Below, piece by piece: positions 43,101 through 51,359 of a stretch of DNA of 64,000 nucleotides (the first letter of the stretch is position 1; every line of letters starts with the position of its first letter). The stretch comes from Niabella beijingensis (GTDB taxonomy: Bacteria > Bacteroidota > Bacteroidia > Chitinophagales > Chitinophagaceae). Where the stretch lies: NCBI RefSeq assembly GCF_020034665.1, contig NZ_JAIQDI010000002.1, forward strand, positions 434,001 through 498,000, given 5' to 3'. Both the position numbers and the translations under genes were made by a program. The notes beneath the pieces were generated by a model that saw nothing but the letters and a program-made list of their open reading frames with translations, was not told where the DNA came from and searched no databases.

Positions 43101-43803
43101 CACCCGTATTGATACAAAGCAGGATATCGTGCGCATTAAAATCGTCCTGCTCTACATAATGAGAATCGTTGCTGGCAATGATGGGTACCTTATATTTTGC
43201 CGCAAAGCGGATCAGAACCTCGTTTACCTTTTCCTGGTCACCGATGCCATGACGCTGGAGCTCCACATAAAAGTCCTCTCCGAAAAGATCCAGCCACCAT
43301 TTAAATTCCTGTTCCGCTTCTGCTTCTCCTTTGCGCAGGATCGCCTGGGGAACGGAGGCCCCCAGACAACAGGTGGTGGCGATCAGTCCTTCGTGGTATT
43401 GCAGGATCAGTTCCTTATCGATACGCGGATATTTACCATATAATCCTTCTATAAACCCGAGAGAAGTAAGTTTGGTAAGATTCCGGTATCCCTGCTCGTT
43501 CTTGGCCAGGAGGATCTGATGATAGCGTTTATCCTTCTTTTCCTTTGTAAAGGTCTTTTCATGCCGGTTTTCTACGAGGTAGAATTCACAACCGACAACG
43601 GGTTTTACTTTTGGTTTCCCGTTTTCATCCAGGTGCTTGTATGCTTCCGCCACAAACTGGAATACCCCGAACATATTTCCGTGATCACTGATCGCCAGGG
43701 CGGGCATACCGTCTGCAATGGCTTTTTTATAAAGGGAGCCGATGGGGGCCGCTCCATCCAGCAGGGAATATTGTGTATGTACGTGTAAATGCGAGAATTT
43801 CAT
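40132..43803 (-). CDS. dnaE: DNA polymerase III alpha subunit (DnaE), housekeeping copy
   Basis: A 1223-residue replicative polymerase. The PHP domain has metal ligands HLHVHTQYSLLDG and DHGNMFG, the palm motif is KSMPDIDTDFDDEGR, and the usual tau/beta-binding and OB-fold C-terminus follow. All hallmarks are present, in contrast to the element-borne DnaE copy. It has its own long upstream region. Confidence 0.95.
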   Translation of the reverse strand: MKFSHLHVHTQYSLLDGAAPIGSLYKKAIADGMPALAISDHGNMFGVFQFVAEAYKHLDENGKPKVKPVVGCEFYLVENRHEKTFTKEKKDKRYHQILLAKNEQGYRNLTKLTSLGFIEGLYGKYPRIDKELILQYHEGLIATTCCLGASVPQAILRKGEAEAEQEFKWWLDLFGEDFYVELQRHGIGDQEKVNEVLIRFAAKYKVPIIASNDSHYVEQDDFNAHDILLCINTGEKQSTPAFRGDFADDDVNMKNMRFAFANDQFYFKNTEEMSKLFHDIPEAIDNTNAIVDKIELLDLKRSILLPNFPIPGDFRLHTEDEKTDKGVVSADSLNQWEYLRHLTYEGAQQRYGVMPDSTKERIDFELFTIKTMGFAGYFLIVSDFIKAGRDSGVFIGPGRGSAAGSVVAYCIGITNIDPIKYNLLFERFLNPDRKSMPDIDTDFDDEGRQRVIDYVVQKYGKNQVAQIITYGTMAAKMSIKDVARVMDLPLPDSNALAKLVPEKPGISLKRVLHAPLSPKAGEKSLIEKEGLGADDIENVKRIRDIYNGDDLQAKVLHEAEILEGSVRNTGIHAAGIIIAPRDLTELIPVSTARDSDLWVTQIEGSVIEEAGVIKMDFLGLKTLTIIKDALKLIRQNHNLDIVIDDIPLDDEKTYELYQKGETNATFQFESAGMQKYLRELKPDRFDDLIAMNALYRPGPLAYIPDYIERKHGRQEVAFDLPEMEDDLKDTYGITVYQEQVMLLSQKLAGFSKGDADVLRKAMGKKQKAVLDKMKKQFVDGAVQKGHPQDKLDKIWTDWEAFAQYAFNKSHATCYAFVAYQTAYLKAHYPSEYMAGVLNNAGSLEKITFFMEECKRMGLPVLGPDINESQKGFAVNKKGEIRFGLGGLKGVGEAAVESLILERDENGAYTSIFDMIKRVNQRTVNKKTLESLAYAGAFDCFTDLHRAQYFYVPQGDMTNGLEKIVKYGQVCQAQAQTSTNTLFGDLAEVMEVQVPKIPDCTPWPLVVQLDHEKLVTGIFISGHPLDDYRFEMEHYGISKISYINEYKTQEKEKISSAANFKIMGLVSDAQHRISRTGNKFGSFIIEDYSGKLDLVLFSEDYMKYAPMLQLGATVYMTGYFKQRFNGDFDFKISSICLAESVMKNQTKNLKIELPVEEVTKEAVEFIHTNLKEHKGPSTLKLSIKDPAEDITVDLLTRGKGFEMNQELIAYLAQQPNWNVAVELN

Positions 43804-44182
43804 GTTGTATCTTTTTACCTTCCGCCAAACAGGTTTAACAGGTATACCGGGTCAGGCCCACAACGTAGTGTGTGGCTTCCGGCTGCTAAAATGCATAAAA
43901 ACAGTAAAAGAACAGGGATAAATTTATGCACACCCTGTCACTAAAACAATCAGGCTCAGGGTTTGGTTTTAAAACTAACAAGTGATTGTTTGCAAGGCTG
44001 CAACGGTTTGCTGTATGTATTAAATTTTATTTATAATGAAAGTTTTATAAATATATTTTTAAAAAATGTGTATTACGGGCAATAAACCGGTTTTATCCGC
44101 GTTTAACTATAATTGTAAACTGGAATTTAAGAACATCATAGTTTAGATTCTTGTATTTGGTAAAAAGTTTAAAAACAGCATT
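43804..44182. promoter_or_regulatory. Divergent gene-free region between dnaE and the NlpC/P60 gene
   Basis: About 380 bases with no credible gene. AT-rich in the half near the NlpC/P60 gene, where TTGTATTTGG resembles a -7 element 26 bases before the TTG start. It is expected to hold both promoters; no repeats of note. Confidence 0.4.
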
Positions 44183-44941
44183 TTGAGACATATATTGACT
44201 GGATTTAGTGTGATGGTTCTGATGGCTAGCTGCTCGACCGCTTCTAAATTTTTTGCTTCAAACAGGAATGAATCCGGCAAGGAACAAAACGCTGCTCAAA
44301 AAGAACCAGCTCCCTCAAATGCTTATATGGAGCAGGTAACGATCTCTCCCAGGAATTCGAAATCCGATACACGCATGGAGCGTATTGAAAAAACGATCGC
44401 TTCCAGCGAGGTTAAGGATGTAAAGGCCGTGCATGCAGCGATCCTGCTGCCGCGGACAGCACCAGCTTCTGAACTGCAGAAAAAATATGCCGCGATCTTA
44501 AATGTATTACCCAATTCAATTATCAATAACGACCTGCTGGAAACCATGGATGACTGGTATGGTACGCGTTACCAGTATGGCGGAACCAGTAAATATGGTA
44601 TTGACTGCAGCGCCTTTACCCGGGAAATGTACCGGGGAGCTTACGGCATTGAACTTCCCAGGACAGCGCGGGAACAGTATGGAAAGGCCCGTAAGATTTC
44701 AGCGACGGAACTGAAAGAGGGGGACCTGGTGTTCTTTAATACAACAGGCGGTGTTTCTCATGTGGGAATGTACCTGGGCAATAACAAATTTGTTCATGCT
44801 TCCACCAGCAAGGGGGTAACGATCAGTGATCTGTATGAGACGTATTATATATCGCGTTTTATCGGCGCAGGCCGTGTTGAAGCCGGTAACAGCGAGTACC
44901 TGGCGCATAACAACGATGGCTCTTCCGGTGCAAGTAATTAA
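44183..44941 (+). CDS. NlpC/P60 (C40) peptidase lipoprotein
   Basis: A 252-residue lipoprotein with lipobox MASC (C17) and a C-terminal NlpC/P60 cell-wall peptidase domain: catalytic Cys in YGIDCSAFT (C142), His in GGVSHVGMYLG (H193) and a polar residue downstream in FVHAS. It cleaves peptide links in peptidoglycan. The start is TTG at 44183; no ATG gives the signal peptide. Confidence 0.9.
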   Translation: MRHILTGFSVMVLMASCSTASKFFASNRNESGKEQNAAQKEPAPSNAYMEQVTISPRNSKSDTRMERIEKTIASSEVKDVKAVHAAILLPRTAPASELQKKYAAILNVLPNSIINNDLLETMDDWYGTRYQYGGTSKYGIDCSAFTREMYRGAYGIELPRTAREQYGKARKISATELKEGDLVFFNTTGGVSHVGMYLGNNKFVHASTSKGVTISDLYETYYISRFIGAGRVEAGNSEYLAHNNDGSSGASN

Positions 44942-44965
44942 TATCGGCTACTTTCAATAACTAAG

Positions 44966-44996
44966 AAGTGCTTCCCCCGCGGGAGGCACTTTTTTA
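44966..44996 (+). terminator. Terminator of the NlpC/P60 gene
   Basis: The stem AAGTGC/GCACTT with an inner CCC/GGG pairing is followed by six T. The rest of the gap to the flippase gene shows nothing else recognisable. Confidence 0.85.
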
Positions 44997-45273
44997 TTGT
45001 GGCTGCCTGGAGGGAAGATTGTCCCAACAGCCCGTGAATACCCGGTGCTCCATTTTCAGTATGGGATTGATCAAAAAGTTCCTTTGTTAGGCAGGCCCGG
45101 TGACTGCATGTGCATCAAGCTAATGTTTGCAGTTAGAGCGCTGCACCCGTTTTTATTTAATAAATTGTAAAGGAGCCGCTGCCGGATAAAGGCTTCTTAT
45201 CCTGACGCATACGGTTCTTCGGGAAAGGGGGCATTTTCTATAAAACAACCGCAGCTCAATTCCGGTATCCCGC

Positions 45274-46782
45274 TTAACGCCGCTTGATCCGTTTCCGGAG
45301 CGACTCCAGCACCGGTTGCAGGTCCGGTGTGAGTTTCAGCCAGTAAACACCACCTATCACCGCTGCCAGTATAAAAATGCTGCGCGCAAATAACCCGGCA
45401 AAGCCGTGCAGGTTCCGGAACAACAGCCAGGAAATAATGTAAACAGTTGCGCTCAAAATAATGGTGTATAAGGATCTTATCGTAAACGGGAACAACCGGA
45501 ATTTCCTCCAGAGGAACAGGATCCGGACTCCGTTGTAAATCATCACTGAGATCAGGTTGGCCAGTGCCGGGCCGAAGATGTCCATTTTTTTTGCCAGATA
45601 ATAGTTTAGCGGAAGCATCAGCAATAACAATATGATGCCGCTGGTGAGTTCAAATTTCCAGTACTTAGATGTTCCGATGATAGAGGCATTCACCCCGGTG
45701 CCAAGGTCGATGATCTTGGTAATTCCCAGCAGCAGGAATACGTTTACGCCACTTATCAGTTCCGCTTGCAGTCCCAATGTTTTTATAGCTTCACTGAAAT
45801 TTGCCCACACCAGCACAAAAAGGAGGCAGGCAAAAATCAGCATATTGATAGAGGAACGCTGATAGATACTTTGTATCTGACGGATATTTTTGTCTTTCCA
45901 CGCCTGTGCAATAAAAGGCGTTGCAGAAGCCTGGATGCCGCGCTGGGGCGCCTGTATGAGACTGGTAAGGTATTGTGCAAAGGTATAAATGGCCAGTCCC
46001 TGCAATCCTTGTTTGGAAACAGAGGAAATGACAAATGAGTCAAAAACCATGGAAAGGTTAAGGATCAGGGATCCGGGATAAACAAAGAGCAGGAAACGAA
46101 GAATGTTTTTTGAAAATTTTTTTGTAACCGAGCTGATTTTAAACGTGAGGAAAATTTTCTTTTTTATAATGAGATAAATCAACAGCACCAGTGCAATAAA
46201 AATATAGCCGAAAGAGTACAGTTTTATAAAGCTGGCAAAGCTCGGGATGATCTTAAAAATAAAAAGGCAGATAAGGGCGGTGGTAACCAGCCGGAATAAT
46301 ACTTCCCTCAAGAAATTGGTAAGAATCGACTTTCTAAGGTTCCAGGTGTAGGCTTCCAGTATGGAAAAGATCGTAAGACCAAACCCGAAAGGGAACATCC
46401 AGTAATAAAAATCGACTGCCATCGGAGACTCCGAGGAAAACTTCTGCTCAAACAGCCATTTAAAACCGATTCCAATAGCAAGTACCATCAGAAACCCGAT
46501 AGCACCGGCAATCAGGCTGATCGTCAGCATATCATTTTTTTTGGGAGGAAGCCGGTCGTTATAGTAGGGATAGAATTTATAGATGTAGGAAGGCATTCCC
46601 AAACAGGCAAACGACATCATAAAGGTAGCGGCCGGTACAAAGAAACCGCTTGTCAGTCCGTATTCTGTACCTGTGAAAAAACCGTCTTTTGTAAAAAAGA
46701 AATTATTAAGCGCGCCAATAAGAAAGCCAAAATAAATGACAACAGACGAAATAATACTGTGTTTCCTGATTTGTACACTCAT
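45274..46782 (-). CDS. Polysaccharide/lipid-linked oligosaccharide flippase (Wzx-like)
   Basis: A 502-residue polytopic protein with 12-14 hydrophobic helices, the MOP/Wzx pattern of polysaccharide export flippases; a short basic C-terminus ends LRKRIKRR. It would move lipid-linked glycans over the inner membrane. It follows the M1 peptidase gene by 9 bases on the same strand, so the two may be co-transcribed, without an obvious functional link. Confidence 0.82.
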   Translation of the reverse strand: MSVQIRKHSIISSVVIYFGFLIGALNNFFFTKDGFFTGTEYGLTSGFFVPAATFMMSFACLGMPSYIYKFYPYYNDRLPPKKNDMLTISLIAGAIGFLMVLAIGIGFKWLFEQKFSSESPMAVDFYYWMFPFGFGLTIFSILEAYTWNLRKSILTNFLREVLFRLVTTALICLFIFKIIPSFASFIKLYSFGYIFIALVLLIYLIIKKKIFLTFKISSVTKKFSKNILRFLLFVYPGSLILNLSMVFDSFVISSVSKQGLQGLAIYTFAQYLTSLIQAPQRGIQASATPFIAQAWKDKNIRQIQSIYQRSSINMLIFACLLFVLVWANFSEAIKTLGLQAELISGVNVFLLLGITKIIDLGTGVNASIIGTSKYWKFELTSGIILLLLMLPLNYYLAKKMDIFGPALANLISVMIYNGVRILFLWRKFRLFPFTIRSLYTIILSATVYIISWLLFRNLHGFAGLFARSIFILAAVIGGVYWLKLTPDLQPVLESLRKRIKRR

Positions 46783-46791
46783 GGAACCGGA

Positions 46792-48450
46792 TTAAGAAGC
46801 TTTTTCCACCCTGATATAGAAATTGGGACTTATATCAAGCGTGTCGTTTTTTAGAATATTCAGCGGCGCTTCCCGGTATTGCATTCCGGGGTTAAGCCAT
46901 TGTCCGTTTGCCAGCTGCACCGGCATATTAAAGCCCGGTACGCAATTGGTCCATTTATACCGCACCTTGCCGCTGCTGAGCGAATAGGTAAGCACGGGAA
47001 TGGAAGTGCTGCGCAGGTACTGATCAAAGATCTTTTGAAGGGGCTTTCCGGTTTTTTGCAGGATGTAATTTTCGATCTGCTTTCCTGTTACTGTCTGGTG
47101 GTAAAAATCCCTGTTGAGGCCCCGCAGCAGGTTGCGGAACTTGCTGTCGTCGTTTATCAGTTGCCGGATGATGTGGATCATGCTGGCACCTTTATCATAC
47201 ATATCACTGCTGCCTTCCTTATTTACTCCATAGGGGCCGGTGATCGGTTTGTCGTTACGGATGTTTTTCCGCTGGCCGGCAACATAAGCATTTGCGGCTT
47301 GCAGCCCGTGGCGGCATTGTACAAAGAGGGTCTCCGAATAGGTGGTAAAGGCCTCGTGTACCCACATATCGGCAATATCCCTGGTGGTAATATTATTGGC
47401 AAACCATTCATGCCCGCTTTCATGTACAATGATAAAATCCCAGTCGCTGCCCCATCCGGTTCCGGACCGGTCGTTGCCCAGGTAACCATTCAGGTATCTG
47501 TTGCCATATGCAACTCCGCTCTGGTGCTCCATTCCAAGATGAGGCGCATCCACCAGTTTATAACTGTCCTCATAAAACGGGTAAGGCCCCATCCAGTACT
47601 CGAAACAATGCAGCATGGGTTTTACAATCTCAAAATGTTTCCGGGCCCTGGGCAGGTTATAATCCAGCACCCAGTAGCCGATATCCAGCGTTCCTTTTTC
47701 TCCCTGCAGGGTATCATTAAAGTTTACGTAGTGACCGATATAAGGCGTGATCAGGTAGGTGTTAATGGGCTGGGTCACCGTCCATTTCCAGGCAGTGGTG
47801 CCATCTCCGTTCGCTGTTTTGGAGGTCAGGCGCCCATTGCTTACCGCTGTAAGCTCATCCGGCACGTTGATGGTAACGGTTATGCCTTTGTCCGGCTCAT
47901 CGGCCTGGTGATCTTTACAGGGGAGCCAGGTGCTGGCACCGATACCCTGGGTGGCCGTGCTGATCCAGGGGCGGTTCAGGGAATCCTTTGTGAAGATCCA
48001 GCCCCCATCCCAGGGGGGCGTTTGGGCAACAATGGGATTCCCCCGGAAATACACCCGCAGCGTCTTTGTTTTATTGACAACGGCCTTGCCGGTGTTCAGC
48101 CAGAATACATTGCCCTCTCTTTTAAAAGGAATGGACCTGCGGGTATCCCGGTCCTCCACCTTTTCGATCTCCATCGGCTGCTGGAGATCGATCTGTAACG
48201 GACCTCCCGAATTTTTTATAACGGTATAAGTGATATCATTGTATCCGCTGACCGACTGCTGCGCTATATTTACCTTGAGCTGAATCTCATAACGGAGCAC
48301 ATTCCACCAGTCCCTGCCGGCTCCGTAGCTGCCCCTGAGACTGTCCTGCCGGGTTGTTTTTTCCTGATGATTTAAAAGCTGTGCCTGTAAGTTACCGGTG
48401 ATCAGCAACAGGCAGCAGGCTGTTTTAATAATATTTTTCGCAAAAATCAT
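46792..48450 (-). CDS. M1-family zinc metallopeptidase, secreted
   Basis: A 552-residue protein with a signal peptide (AC..LLLITGNLQAQ), exopeptidase motif GMEHQ (306-310), zinc motif HESGHEW (343-347) and third ligand E366 in WVHEAF. These are the M1 aminopeptidase hallmarks. It is shorter than many M1 enzymes, lacking the large C-terminal ARM domain. Likely periplasmic or extracellular peptide processing. Confidence 0.92.
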   Translation of the reverse strand: MIFAKNIIKTACCLLLITGNLQAQLLNHQEKTTRQDSLRGSYGAGRDWWNVLRYEIQLKVNIAQQSVSGYNDITYTVIKNSGGPLQIDLQQPMEIEKVEDRDTRRSIPFKREGNVFWLNTGKAVVNKTKTLRVYFRGNPIVAQTPPWDGGWIFTKDSLNRPWISTATQGIGASTWLPCKDHQADEPDKGITVTINVPDELTAVSNGRLTSKTANGDGTTAWKWTVTQPINTYLITPYIGHYVNFNDTLQGEKGTLDIGYWVLDYNLPRARKHFEIVKPMLHCFEYWMGPYPFYEDSYKLVDAPHLGMEHQSGVAYGNRYLNGYLGNDRSGTGWGSDWDFIIVHESGHEWFANNITTRDIADMWVHEAFTTYSETLFVQCRHGLQAANAYVAGQRKNIRNDKPITGPYGVNKEGSSDMYDKGASMIHIIRQLINDDSKFRNLLRGLNRDFYHQTVTGKQIENYILQKTGKPLQKIFDQYLRSTSIPVLTYSLSSGKVRYKWTNCVPGFNMPVQLANGQWLNPGMQYREAPLNILKNDTLDISPNFYIRVEKAS

Positions 48451-48488
48451 TACCGAACTGGTTTGAATTGTAAATTTAAACGTTCAAG

Positions 48489-50132
48489 ATGAAAATGACG
48501 CGACAATATCATTACCGGTTATCCTTTTTACTATTTCTTTGTATTTGTGTAGCAGGCTGCAGTGATAAGACCGGTGACCAGCGGAAAATATTCCGGTACA
48601 ATGAGTACACCGGTATTGCTTCGCTGGATCCCGCCTTTGCAAAAAACCAGTCTACCATGTGGCCGGCCCACCAGTTGTTCAATACCCTGGTGGAAGTGGA
48701 TGACAGTCTCAATATCAAACCTTCACTGGCAACACACTGGGAAATCTCGGATGATAAACTTACCTATACTTTTTATTTAAGACAGGATGTGCGTTTTCAC
48801 GACGATCCCGTTTTTCCCGGGTCCCGGGGCCGGAAAATGATAGCATCGGATGTGGTCTTCAGTCTGAACCGCATACTGGATCCGGCAGTGGCAAGTCCCG
48901 GGGCATGGATCTTTAACGGAAAGGCAGATACCCTGCGGCCGTTTACTGCCTTGAATGATTCTGTATTCCGGCTAAAACTATTACGTCCGTACCAGCCGGT
49001 TCTGGGGATCCTGTCCATGCAGTATTGCTCTGTGGTGGCACCGGAAGCGGTGAAGCACTATGGGGTGGATTTCAGAAGTCATCCGGTGGGTACGGGTCCT
49101 TTCCAGTTCGTTGCCTGGGAAGAAGGACAGGGACTGGTGTTTAAAAAGAACCCCGACTATTTTGAAACCGACAGCGCGGGCAACCGGCTGCCGTATATCG
49201 ACGGAATAAAGATCAGTTTTAAAGACAGCCGTGCCACAGAGTTCCTGCTGCTGCGCCAGGGGCACCTGGATTTTGTAAACGAACTGGATCCGAGTTTTAA
49301 AGATGAGGTACTTACAAAAAAAGGCACGCTGAAAAAAGAGTGGGAGGGGAAGCTGGTATTAAAAACAAATCCTTATCTCAATATCGAATACCTGGGTATA
49401 CTGGTGAATTCTTCAAACGAACTGGTAAAACATTCTCCGCTCCGGTTTAAAAAAGTACGGCAGGCGATCAATTACGGCTTCGACCGGCACAAGATGATCC
49501 TGTACCTGCGCAATTCATTGGGGACACCTGCAGAATCGGGTTTTGTTCCGAAAGGCCTTCCTTCCTTTAATGATTCGATCGTAAAGGGATACCGGTATGA
49601 TCCGGAGAAGGCGGCCGTTTTATTAAAGGAAGCAGGGTTTCCCAATGGAAGGGGAATGCCTGTTATAAAGCTGCTCACCATTTCCGTTTATGCGGATTTC
49701 GCCAATTTTATTGCAAAGCAGCTGGAAGGGATCGGGATGAAGATACAGGTGGAGGTGGTGCAGAAAGCGCTTTTGTTTGAAATGACGGCAAGCTCCCGCG
49801 CTGCCTTTTTCCGCGGTGGGTGGATCGCTGACTATCCGGATGCGGAAAATTATCTGTCGGTGTTCTATTCAAAAAACCCGGCACCGCCCAATTATACCCG
49901 TTATAAGAACCCGGCTTTTGATGCGGCTTTTGAAGCAGCAATAAAAGAGACCAATGATTCCCTGCGCTATATCCTGTACAGGAAGGCCGACCAGCTGGCC
50001 ATAGATGATGCCCCCGTGGTACCACTTTGGTATGATAAAGTGATCCAGCTGGTACAGCCCAATATTAAAGGCTATCAGCCTAACGCGCTGAACCTGCTGG
50101 AACTGCGGAGGATAAAGATCGAAGACCGCTGA
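48489..50132 (+). CDS. ABC transporter solute-binding lipoprotein, peptide family (SBP_bac_5)
   Basis: A 547-residue lipoprotein (lipobox VAGC, C24) with an SBP family 5 fold: YTFYLRQDVRFHDDPVFPGS, DVVFSLNRILDP and SHPVGTGPFQFVAWEEGQGL. It would bind oligopeptides or similar solutes. No permease or ATPase genes lie nearby, so its partner is elsewhere or it is a stand-alone receptor. Confidence 0.88.
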   Translation: MKMTRQYHYRLSFLLFLCICVAGCSDKTGDQRKIFRYNEYTGIASLDPAFAKNQSTMWPAHQLFNTLVEVDDSLNIKPSLATHWEISDDKLTYTFYLRQDVRFHDDPVFPGSRGRKMIASDVVFSLNRILDPAVASPGAWIFNGKADTLRPFTALNDSVFRLKLLRPYQPVLGILSMQYCSVVAPEAVKHYGVDFRSHPVGTGPFQFVAWEEGQGLVFKKNPDYFETDSAGNRLPYIDGIKISFKDSRATEFLLLRQGHLDFVNELDPSFKDEVLTKKGTLKKEWEGKLVLKTNPYLNIEYLGILVNSSNELVKHSPLRFKKVRQAINYGFDRHKMILYLRNSLGTPAESGFVPKGLPSFNDSIVKGYRYDPEKAAVLLKEAGFPNGRGMPVIKLLTISVYADFANFIAKQLEGIGMKIQVEVVQKALLFEMTASSRAAFFRGGWIADYPDAENYLSVFYSKNPAPPNYTRYKNPAFDAAFEAAIKETNDSLRYILYRKADQLAIDDAPVVPLWYDKVIQLVQPNIKGYQPNALNLLELRRIKIEDR

Positions 50133-50146
50133 CCGGCTCTGTAGAG

Positions 50147-50764
50147 TTATCTGCGCTCGTATTTCCAGTTACGGCTTTTGCCTTCGGCGATCCATTCCAG
50201 GGCGGTAGCAATGCGCTTTTCACGGGTGGCTTCCGTTTTGGCGTCGATGATCCATTGCAGGTATTCATTCCGGTGGGAAGGCGCAAACTTTTCAAAAACA
50301 GCCTTTGCCGTTTTATTTTTTGCCAGGGCTTTTTGAAAATAACCGGGCACAGCTATTGCTGCTGCTTTCCCTGCAGGTGTTTGCTTCAGGGAAGTACCCG
50401 CATCAATCAATACCATGGCCTCTTTTAATGCCTGTAGCAATACCTTGTCCGGCGGAAGATCTTTTACTTTGGTAAGCCGCCCCAGCTGCCCCATTGCTTT
50501 ATGAGTGCCCTCCAATACGAGATAGGGTTTCAGCACCAAGATCTCTTTGCCCAGCCGGAAATTAAACGAGGCATGCTGCTTAAAAGCGGCCATGCTGCAG
50601 AGGATCCTGCCTTTATAATCAAAGTGAGGGCAGGACCATTTGATCGTTTCCTGTATATCTTTTCCGGCCTTGTGAACGATCCTCCGGATATGCAACAGAA
50701 CGGGCTGTGCAAAAAGCGGTGCCGCAGAAATATAAGTGTCCACTTCAGGTATTGTGGTTGCCAT
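50147..50764 (-). CDS. YdeI/OmdA-family protein with DUF1801 domain
   Basis: A 205-residue cytoplasmic protein with an N-terminal DUF1801-like domain (PEVDTYISAAPLFAQPVLLH, then IKWSCPHFDYKGRILCSMAAF) and a C-terminal YdeI/OmdA region (AKNKTAKAVFEKFAPSHRNEYLQWI). Family members are implicated in bacteriocin or acid stress resistance in some bacteria. The function here is not established. Confidence 0.85.
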   Translation of the reverse strand: MATTIPEVDTYISAAPLFAQPVLLHIRRIVHKAGKDIQETIKWSCPHFDYKGRILCSMAAFKQHASFNFRLGKEILVLKPYLVLEGTHKAMGQLGRLTKVKDLPPDKVLLQALKEAMVLIDAGTSLKQTPAGKAAAIAVPGYFQKALAKNKTAKAVFEKFAPSHRNEYLQWIIDAKTEATREKRIATALEWIAEGKSRNWKYERR

Positions 50765-50833
50765 AAGCCCTTTTTTATAATACGTACAGTACCAGCACCG
50801 TTGTCGTTACTGCCGGCAAAAGCTTCCTGTATA

Positions 50834-51145
50834 TCATTGCAGGTGTTCCTGTCTTTTACCCTGCGTCCCTCTTTGTTGTCTTTTCAACAGGATGAGTTTT
50901 TTCCTGTGCTGTTTCTTTATTGAAAGATAATAAAAAAGTCCTGCAAATAAAAGCAGGAGAACTGCCCACCAGGCAGGGGAAATACTGCGGTGATACAGGG
51001 CTGTCCCTGCAGGTTCAATGGCCGGAAGCTTCTTGGGGAAGGGGTGTTCCGCCAGTCCCGGTGATTAGTTTTGATCTTTTGGCGCTGATTCGGTAATTTC
51101 GGTAACGTAACCGGAAAAAACGATTTCCGGCTGTTTTTTGCTTTA
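50834..51145 (-). pseudogene. Possible decayed C-terminal fragment of a membrane protein
   Basis: A minus-strand frame of 76 codons without a start codon ends at 50834. It encodes a membrane helix WWAVLLLLFAGLFYYLS followed by a basic tail KKQHRKKLILLKRQQRG. The same frame continues beyond one TAA (51065-51067) for 25 sensible codons, PEIVFSGYVTEITE, before a second TAA (51143-51145). This looks like a remnant broken by nonsense mutations. Chance coding is possible. Confidence 0.3.
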
Positions 51146-51303
51146 GCCAGGACACTGTGGAATTGTTGCTGTTATCGTTTCCGGGAAAGAGAACCGGAAA
51201 GCAGCGTGCGGATGATTGATGAATTACAAATTCAGAATGGAGACGAAGCGCAGGCAGGGATGACCCGGAGCTCTTTTTGAATAATTTACGGTAACGTACA
51301 CGT
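51101..51303. promoter_or_regulatory. Repeated GGTAACGTA sites upstream of the propeller gene
   Basis: GGTAACGTA occurs at 51101-51109 and 51290-51298, 189 bp apart. The second copy extends into ACGTACACGTT (51293-51303), which recurs exactly before the second DegT gene. This is a candidate operator for the LacI protein of the cluster. The space around them is gene-free except for the possible remnant. Confidence 0.4.
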
Positions 51304-51359
51304 TTTTAATAAAAGCTTTTTTATATTTACAGGGATGGTGGCCTGGTGATGCTTGAAAA

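Noticed and set aside
46879..48198. Long open frame of 439 codons antisense to the M1 peptidase gene
   Set aside because: The opposite strand encodes a full M1 peptidase with all catalytic motifs; the antisense translation shows no family pattern.
50501..50923. Plus-strand open frame antisense to the YdeI-type gene
   Set aside because: The minus-strand gene has clear family motifs; this translation has none.
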